From: JBFKOL01 sp041628815 | GTDB lineage: Bacteria > Bacteroidota > Bacteroidia > Chitinophagales > Saprospiraceae | Direction of reading: 5' to 3' | NCBI GenBank assembly: GCA_041628815.1 | Contig: JBFKOL010000129.1 | Span: forward strand, 1 to 10,669 | Length of the DNA: 10,669 bases | Shown here: positions 6,644 through 10,669 of the stretch, one piece after another | Numbering within the stretch: position 1 is the first letter of the stretch | Layout: every line of letters begins with the position of its first letter | Made by a program: the position numbers and the translations under genes | Notes under the pieces: model-generated | Seen by the model: only the letters and a program-made list of their open reading frames with translations | Told to the model about the DNA's origin: nothing | Databases searched by the model: none

Positions 6644-8563
6644 TTGATCAAACAGGAGACCATACAAGAAATACTTTCTACTGCACGTATTGAAGATGTA
6701 GTACAAGACTATGTTTCCTTGAAAAGAAGAGGTGTTAACCTGATAGGTCTTTGTCCTTTTCACGCCGAAAAAACGCCTTCTTTTACCGTCTCTCCGTCAA
6801 AAAATTTTTACAAGTGTTTCGGATGTGGTCAAGGCGGAAATGCTGTCAATTTCCTGATGGAACATGAAAAATTCAGCTATCCCGAAGCACTCAGGTTTCT
6901 TGCCAAGAAATACAACATCGAAATCCAGGAGGAAAAGAGGGACGAAGCTTACCTCGAAGAAGAGAAGAAACGCGAATCCCTTTATTTAATCAACGGATTT
7001 GCCAATGAGTATTTCACTGGTCAGCTATTCGAGACAGAAGAAGGAATAAGTATCGGAATGTCCTACTTCAAGCACAGGGGTCTGCTGGAATCGACTATTA
7101 AATCATTTTCCCTTGGTTACTGTCCAAAAAACGGGCAAAGCTTTGCTGAAGCTGCTAAAGCGGCTGGCTATAGTCTGGAGCTGGTGCAGGAGCTTGGGCT
7201 AATCACCTCGAAAGGAAATGATTTTTTCCGGGAGCGAGTCATATTTCCTTTTTTCAATCTCAGCGGCAAAGTAATTGGGTTTGGAGGCAGGATTCTCAAC
7301 GACCAGGTCAAAACAGCAAAATACTTGAACTCCCCGGAAAGCGTATTGTACAACAAGAGAAATACCTTATACGGTCTTTACCAGGCCAGGAGTGAAATTC
7401 GCAAATTGAACAGGGTTGTACTGGTGGAGGGATATACGGATGTCCTGAGTTTATCCCAAAATGGGATTAAAAATGTCGTGGCTTCCTCAGGTACGTCGCT
7501 TACGACAGATCAAGTCCGGCTGATCAAGAGATTTACGGATCATGTGCGTGTAGTCTTTGATGGAGACCAGGCAGGACAAAATGCAGCATTGCGCAGCCTG
7601 GAGTTATTTCTGGAGTATGGCGTCAACGTCGAGGTCGCGGTCCTCCCTCCCGACCGGGATCCAGATTCAATGATCCGTGATGTAGGGACATCTGCTTTCC
7701 AGGATTTCCTCGACAAAAACAGCAAGGATTTTGTAATACTGATAGCCACCAATATACAAGAACAATACGCCCATGATCCCGTAAATAAAAGTGTACATAT
7801 CAAGCAGTTGGTGCATGCTCTTTCCAAGATTAGAGATCAGATCAAAAGGGCTCTCTACATCAAGGAATGTTCAATTCTATTGGAGATTGAAGAAAGAGTA
7901 CTTTTCAGGGAAGTCAACAAAAACATTCGTGTCGAAATGAAGAAAAACAGGCGCGATCATCAGTTTGTCCAAGATGCTCCTGATCCTGTTCTCACAGAAA
8001 GAGTAGATCATTCGAATTTACAACCCAGGATTGCAGATCCGGTCCCCTACCAGGAAAGAGATATTATCCGTGTCTTACTTGAAGGCGGACACCTTCCTCA
8101 TGACGAATCGGAAAACCATTCCGTCGGGGAATACATCGTATCGAATGTCATACAGATTATTGATCTTTTTGAATCATCCCTGTATCGCGATATTATCATC
8201 GAATACAGCGATCTTCTAAGCAAGGGCATTCAGCCAGCCCAGGAACACTTCCTGTACCATTCGAGAGAAGACATAAAAAGCCTTTGCATGGAGCTGCTCC
8301 TGGACCCTTATCATTACGCCAACTGGTCTCATCGAGGGGTGGAACTCCAGACACAAAAACCTAAAGAAGACAATTACCGAAAAGACAGTTTGAAAGCGAT
8401 CTTGCGATTCAAGCTATTCAAGATTAACGAACGAATCACGGAAATTGAAAAAATCATTCGTGAGGGGAAGGAAACCTCCATGGAGGCACTTCTCAAAGCC
8501 AAAATTCGGCTACAGGAAGAGCGCCGTATTTTGGCGGATCAGCAAGGCACTATTGTCCTCTGA
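6644..8563 (+). CDS. dnaG: DNA primase DnaG
   Basis: DnaG makes the short RNA primers that start Okazaki fragments at the replication fork and acts with the DnaB helicase. The N-terminal CHC2 zinc domain has C37, H40, C58 and C61 (CPFH, then CFGC). The catalytic core includes FRERVIFPFF at 195-204 and GKVIGFGGR at 208-216. The TOPRIM metal site includes VEGYTDVL at 261-268 (E262) and FDGDQAG at 305-311 (D306, D308). Residues from about 440 to 639 form the less conserved C-terminal region expected to bind helicase, ending in a charged helical stretch. The length of 639 is normal. The start is TTG at 6644: it gives the family N-terminus (IKQETIQEIL), an in-frame TAG at 6623 excludes a longer protein, and the first internal ATG (residue 72) would remove the zinc domain. 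It converges on fba. Confidence 0.97.
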   Translation: MIKQETIQEILSTARIEDVVQDYVSLKRRGVNLIGLCPFHAEKTPSFTVSPSKNFYKCFGCGQGGNAVNFLMEHEKFSYPEALRFLAKKYNIEIQEEKRDEAYLEEEKKRESLYLINGFANEYFTGQLFETEEGISIGMSYFKHRGLLESTIKSFSLGYCPKNGQSFAEAAKAAGYSLELVQELGLITSKGNDFFRERVIFPFFNLSGKVIGFGGRILNDQVKTAKYLNSPESVLYNKRNTLYGLYQARSEIRKLNRVVLVEGYTDVLSLSQNGIKNVVASSGTSLTTDQVRLIKRFTDHVRVVFDGDQAGQNAALRSLELFLEYGVNVEVAVLPPDRDPDSMIRDVGTSAFQDFLDKNSKDFVILIATNIQEQYAHDPVNKSVHIKQLVHALSKIRDQIKRALYIKECSILLEIEERVLFREVNKNIRVEMKKNRRDHQFVQDAPDPVLTERVDHSNLQPRIADPVPYQERDIIRVLLEGGHLPHDESENHSVGEYIVSNVIQIIDLFESSLYRDIIIEYSDLLSKGIQPAQEHFLYHSREDIKSLCMELLLDPYHYANWSHRGVELQTQKPKEDNYRKDSLKAILRFKLFKINERITEIEKIIREGKETSMEALLKAKIRLQEERRILADQQGTIVL

Positions 8564-8635
8564 AGAAGAATTGAATCTCCGGTCGTATAAAATTCTGACT
8601 GATTATTTGTTTCGACCGATACAATTCAAGTCTTC
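8562..8635. repeat. Imperfect inverted repeat at the dnaG/fba convergence
   Basis: Three pairs of arms are nested around a 27-base centre: GAAGA/TCTTC (8562-8566 with 8631-8635), GAATTG/CAATTC (8568-8573 with 8622-8627) and CGGTCG/CGACCG (8580-8585 with 8613-8618). The gaps between arms are unequal on the two sides. The element spans the dnaG stop, the 39-base spacer and the last codons of fba. It may act as a two-way transcription stop, but it has no T-run after either arm, so the role is uncertain. Confidence 0.35.
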
Positions 8636-9679
8636 GAAAGCCCGTACCAGGCGCGCTCGAAAGGTCTCCTCGCCAGCCCTTAACCATTTACGGGGATCGT
8701 AATACTTCTTGTTGGGGACATCTTCACCTTCAGGATTCCCGAGTTGGCCTTGCAGGTAATCACGATTATTTTCATAATAATTTTTTACACCGTCCCAGAA
8801 TGCCCACTGCAGATCGGTGTCGATATTCATCTTTATGGCCCCATACCCTATGGCTTCCCTTATTTCTTCCCGGCTGCAACCTGATCCACCGTGGAAAACA
8901 AAATTCACAGGCTGCTTTACTGTATTGAATTTTTTCTCTATGTATTCCTGGGAATTTTTAAGGATAATGGGTTTCAATTCGACGTTACCGGGTTTGTAAA
9001 CACCATGCACATTACCAAAAGCAGCCGCTACCGTGAACCTGTCAGATATCTTCATAAGGCGCTCGTAGGCATAGGCCACTTCTTCGGGTTGAGTATAGAG
9101 CCGTGAGCTATCCACATCGGTATTGTCCACCCCGTCTTCTTCGCCACCGGTAACTCCTAACTCAATTTCCAGGGTCATACCCATCCGCGACATACGTTCA
9201 AAATACTCGCAGCAGATATCTATGTTTTCCTCAATGGGCTCTTCAGACAGATCCAACATATGAGAACTATAGAGAGGCTTATTGTGAATGGTAAAATACT
9301 TCTCACTCTCCCAGATGAGCCCAGCTATCCACGGCAGCAACTTTTTTGCACAGTGATCCGTGTGTAAGACGACGCTTACCCCATAAGCACGGGCCAGTTC
9401 ATGTATGTGCAAAGCACCTGTTTTGGCCCCCAGGACGGATGCCCTCTGACCTTCGTTGCTCAGCCCTTTTCCCGCATTGAAACTTGCTCCACCATTCGAA
9501 AACTGTATAATTACAGGTGAATCTACCTCTCGTGCCGTTTCCAGCACCGCATTTACTGAGTTGGACCCGACAACGTTCACGGCAGGAATGGCAAAATCAT
9601 TTTTGTTAGCATGATCGAATAAATCCTTTACATCCTGTCCTGTCAGCACACCGGCTTGAAACAAATTGTTCTGAGACAT
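8603..9679 (-). CDS. fba: Fructose-bisphosphate aldolase, class II (class IIA, FbaA-like)
   Basis: This zinc enzyme splits fructose 1,6-bisphosphate into dihydroxyacetone phosphate and glyceraldehyde 3-phosphate, and the reverse in gluconeogenesis. At 358 residues it matches the E. coli FbaA type (359) more than the shorter class IIB enzymes. LHTDHCAKK at 105-113 holds the catalytic aspartate D108 and zinc ligand H109. The other zinc ligands expected by analogy are H225 in GNVHGVYKPG and H263 in FHGGSG. LEIELGVTGGEEDGVDN at 170-186 contains E172 and the flexible EED loop. The phosphate and substrate motif MNIDTDLQWA is at 284-293. The start is ATG at 9679 without a Shine-Dalgarno site. aroK lies 51 bases upstream on the same strand, and an exact -7 element in that gap suggests fba has its own promoter. 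The end converges on dnaG. Confidence 0.97.
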   Translation of the reverse strand: MSQNNLFQAGVLTGQDVKDLFDHANKNDFAIPAVNVVGSNSVNAVLETAREVDSPVIIQFSNGGASFNAGKGLSNEGQRASVLGAKTGALHIHELARAYGVSVVLHTDHCAKKLLPWIAGLIWESEKYFTIHNKPLYSSHMLDLSEEPIEENIDICCEYFERMSRMGMTLEIELGVTGGEEDGVDNTDVDSSRLYTQPEEVAYAYERLMKISDRFTVAAAFGNVHGVYKPGNVELKPIILKNSQEYIEKKFNTVKQPVNFVFHGGSGCSREEIREAIGYGAIKMNIDTDLQWAFWDGVKNYYENNRDYLQGQLGNPEGEDVPNKKYYDPRKWLRAGEETFRARLVRAFEDLNCIGRNK

Positions 9680-9713
9680 CGAAATCTTATTTTGTCGTGT
9701 AAAAATGAGTCAG

Positions 9714-9721
9714 CAAAGGTA
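9714..9721 (-). promoter_or_regulatory. Probable -7 promoter element for fba
   Basis: On the minus strand TACCTTTG exactly matches TAnnTTTG, in the 51-base gap between aroK and fba. It predicts a leader of roughly 30 bases. A TTTG further upstream (9752-9755) is about 30 bases away, farther than the usual spacing, so the -33 box is not established. Confidence 0.4.
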
Positions 9722-9730
9722 AAAATATAA

Positions 9731-10288
9731 TCAGCCTTCTTTGGAGTTGGCCAAATTTCTTTTTGGTCTTATTTCCAATTTGCCTACGCTGCAAATAATT
9801 TCTTTTACCACTTGTTCTGGCGTCAATGTTCCATCTACTGTAAGGTGAGATCTGAGGTAAAAGGGCATTCTCCTATCAAGCAGGCTGGCAATGTATGATT
9901 CAAGTGATTCAGGGCGCAATCCCCTGATCAAGGGACGTTCGGACATTTCATTTTGTAGCCTGCTCGCTAAATCCTTTGGTGGTACTTGCAAGAAAACTAC
10001 AAAGCCTTTCTCCTGCATCACCGAACTGTTGTCGTGATGGCAAGGTGCTCCCCCCCCGGTGGCTATTACGATGAAGTCTTTTTGTGAAACCGAATGGAGT
10101 GTGTCCGCCTCTAAACGACGAAAGTGATTTTCACCGCTATTTTCAAATATTTGCGCAATGGATTCACCAGCTCTTTCTTCAATCTTTTCATCAAGGTCTA
10201 AAAAATGCCAGTTGAGGGCCGAGGCAAGTTGTCTGCCTACCGTGGTTTTGCCCGAACCCATCAATCCAATTAGGTAAATCCTTTTCAC
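9731..10288 (-). CDS. aroK: Shikimate kinase
   Basis: Shikimate kinase phosphorylates the 3-hydroxyl of shikimate with ATP, on the way to chorismate and the aromatic amino acids. Counting from the GTG at 10288, the protein has 185 residues, near the family norm. The Walker A motif GLMGSGKTT is at 8-16. The shikimate-binding DLD is at 31-33, FRRLE at 56-60 provides the substrate-binding arginine, and GGG is at 78-80. The LID arginine is in SERPL near 116-120, and R139 follows in LLDRRMPFY. A longer frame starts with TTG at 10312 and adds eight residues (ending in HNNF) with no family resemblance; that TTG also falls inside the candidate promoter. The GTG start gives the usual KRIYLIGLMGSGK beginning. 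The gene is divergent from yajC and upstream of fba. Identification is secure; the start is less so. Confidence 0.94.
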   Translation of the reverse strand: MKRIYLIGLMGSGKTTVGRQLASALNWHFLDLDEKIEERAGESIAQIFENSGENHFRRLEADTLHSVSQKDFIVIATGGGAPCHHDNSSVMQEKGFVVFLQVPPKDLASRLQNEMSERPLIRGLRPESLESYIASLLDRRMPFYLRSHLTVDGTLTPEQVVKEIICSVGKLEIRPKRNLANSKEG

Positions 10289-10296
10289 GAAATTGT

Positions 10297-10304
10297 TATG
10301 TTTG
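10297..10304 (+). promoter_or_regulatory. Probable -7 promoter element for yajC
   Basis: TATGTTTG exactly matches TAnnTTTG and ends 22 bases before the yajC ATG, giving a leader of about 17 bases. Any -33 box would lie inside the start of aroK; none is clear. Confidence 0.4.
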
Positions 10305-10309
10305 CAAGT

Positions 10310-10317
10310 CAAAATTA
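10310..10317 (-). promoter_or_regulatory. Probable -7 promoter element for aroK
   Basis: On the minus strand TAATTTTG exactly matches TAnnTTTG. Transcription would begin near 10304, about 16 bases before the GTG at 10288 and downstream of the alternative TTG at 10312, which supports the GTG start. The element lies on the yajC side of the yajC element, so the two promoters interlock. Confidence 0.4.
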
Positions 10318-10326
10318 AATATAGCC

Positions 10327-10629
10327 ATGGTTATCTATATGCTGCAAGCCGGGGGTCAGGCATTTTCCTGGAACCTTATTTTCATGGGTTTGCTTATCGG
10401 TGTAATGTATCTCTTTTTTATCCGCCCACAAGCCAAAAAACAGAAAGCCCAGATGAAGTTCTTGGATGAGATGAAGAAAGGTGATGAAGTCGTCACAGGA
10501 TCAGGTGTCATCGGTAAAATCACCAAAATGGACGAGAAGGTAGTTACCCTTCAAATCAGTCAAAAAGGTTTTATCGATGTCCTGAAGAGCAGCATTTCCA
10601 AGGAAATGACGGACGCATATTACAAATAA
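10327..10629 (+). CDS. yajC: Preprotein translocase subunit YajC
   Basis: YajC is a small inner-membrane protein that associates with SecDF and the SecYEG translocon; its exact role in export is still unclear. The 100-residue protein has a short outer segment, one hydrophobic helix at about 15-33, and then the family hallmark FFIRPQAKKQKAQ at about 30-43. A small cytoplasmic domain follows, with FLDEMKKGDEVVTGSGVIGKI at about 45-65 and a beta-rich end. The ATG at 10327 is used here; a second in-frame ATG at 10339 (MLQAGGQ) is a reasonable alternative that would trim four residues and resembles starts of other family members. There is no Shine-Dalgarno site. It is divergent from aroK. secD and secF are not in view. 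Confidence 0.95.
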   Translation: MVIYMLQAGGQAFSWNLIFMGLLIGVMYLFFIRPQAKKQKAQMKFLDEMKKGDEVVTGSGVIGKITKMDEKVVTLQISQKGFIDVLKSSISKEMTDAYYK

Positions 10630-10663
10630 TACCATTCCAAAAGCCATATTCGCTACCTCAGCA

Positions 10664-10669
10664 ATGAAA
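10664..10669 (+). other. Possible start of the next gene at the window edge
   Basis: An ATG-AAA lies 34 bases after the yajC stop and runs into the window edge. Only two codons are visible, so this is a guess from position. No terminator is evident between yajC and this point. Confidence 0.15.

Noticed and set aside
7540..7827. 95-codon minus-strand open frame within dnaG
   Set aside because: It is a shadow of the TOPRIM region of dnaG and has no domain of its own.
10289..10312. TTG-initiated extension of aroK by eight residues
   Set aside because: The TTG lies within the candidate -7 element, upstream of the predicted transcription start, and the extra residues do not resemble shikimate kinase N-termini.
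1..10669. Search for mobile elements, CRISPR arrays, defence or toxin-antitoxin genes, and tRNA or rRNA genes
   Set aside because: All sizeable frames are explained by housekeeping genes, and the spacers are too short for such elements. I saw no tandem or interspersed repeats beyond the hairpins listed.

Overview
This window is a compact stretch of bacterial chromosome made almost entirely of housekeeping genes. Coding sequence covers nearly all of it, and no gap exceeds about 120 bases. The organism is most likely a member of the Bacteroidota, probably near Cytophagia or Saprospiria, though class level is a guess. Three things point there: the protein sequences match the Bacteroidota versions of their families in character (PurM, BshC, DnaG, class IIA aldolase); most genes lack a Shine-Dalgarno sequence; and several starts are preceded by the Bacteroidota-type -7 element TAnnTTTG. 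I see no tRNA, rRNA, CRISPR array, insertion sequence, phage gene or other sign of recent transfer.

Layout from left to right. A minus-strand pair comes first: an oligopeptide-type ABC permease (1057-2106), then purM, which starts at 1047 and runs off the left edge. Divergent from the permease is bshC (2204-3811, plus), whose end overlaps by 13 bases the convergent accD (3799-4638, minus). hemE (4756-5793, minus) lies upstream of accD in the same direction. Divergent from hemE is dapB (5845-6567, plus), followed by a hairpin terminator and dnaG (6644-8563, plus), which starts with TTG. dnaG converges on fba (8603-9679, minus). aroK (9731-10288, minus) lies upstream of fba. yajC (10327-10629, plus) is divergent from aroK, and the last 40 bases may hold the start of another gene.

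The genes serve separate central functions: purine synthesis (purM), peptide or other solute uptake (permease), bacillithiol synthesis (bshC), the first step of fatty acid synthesis (accD), haem (hemE), lysine and possibly diaminopimelate (dapB), replication priming (dnaG), glycolysis/gluconeogenesis (fba), aromatic amino acids (aroK) and protein export (yajC). They do not form one pathway. The strand alternates frequently, giving three divergent and two convergent junctions, and the junctions hold the most interesting small-scale structure.

Several starts had to be chosen against longer open frames that begin with GTG or TTG: hemE, dapB, aroK and the permease. I found no convincing undescribed system. 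The points worth checking are the interlocked divergent promoters at aroK/yajC and hemE/dapB, the inverted repeat at the dnaG/fba convergence, and the TTG start of dnaG.
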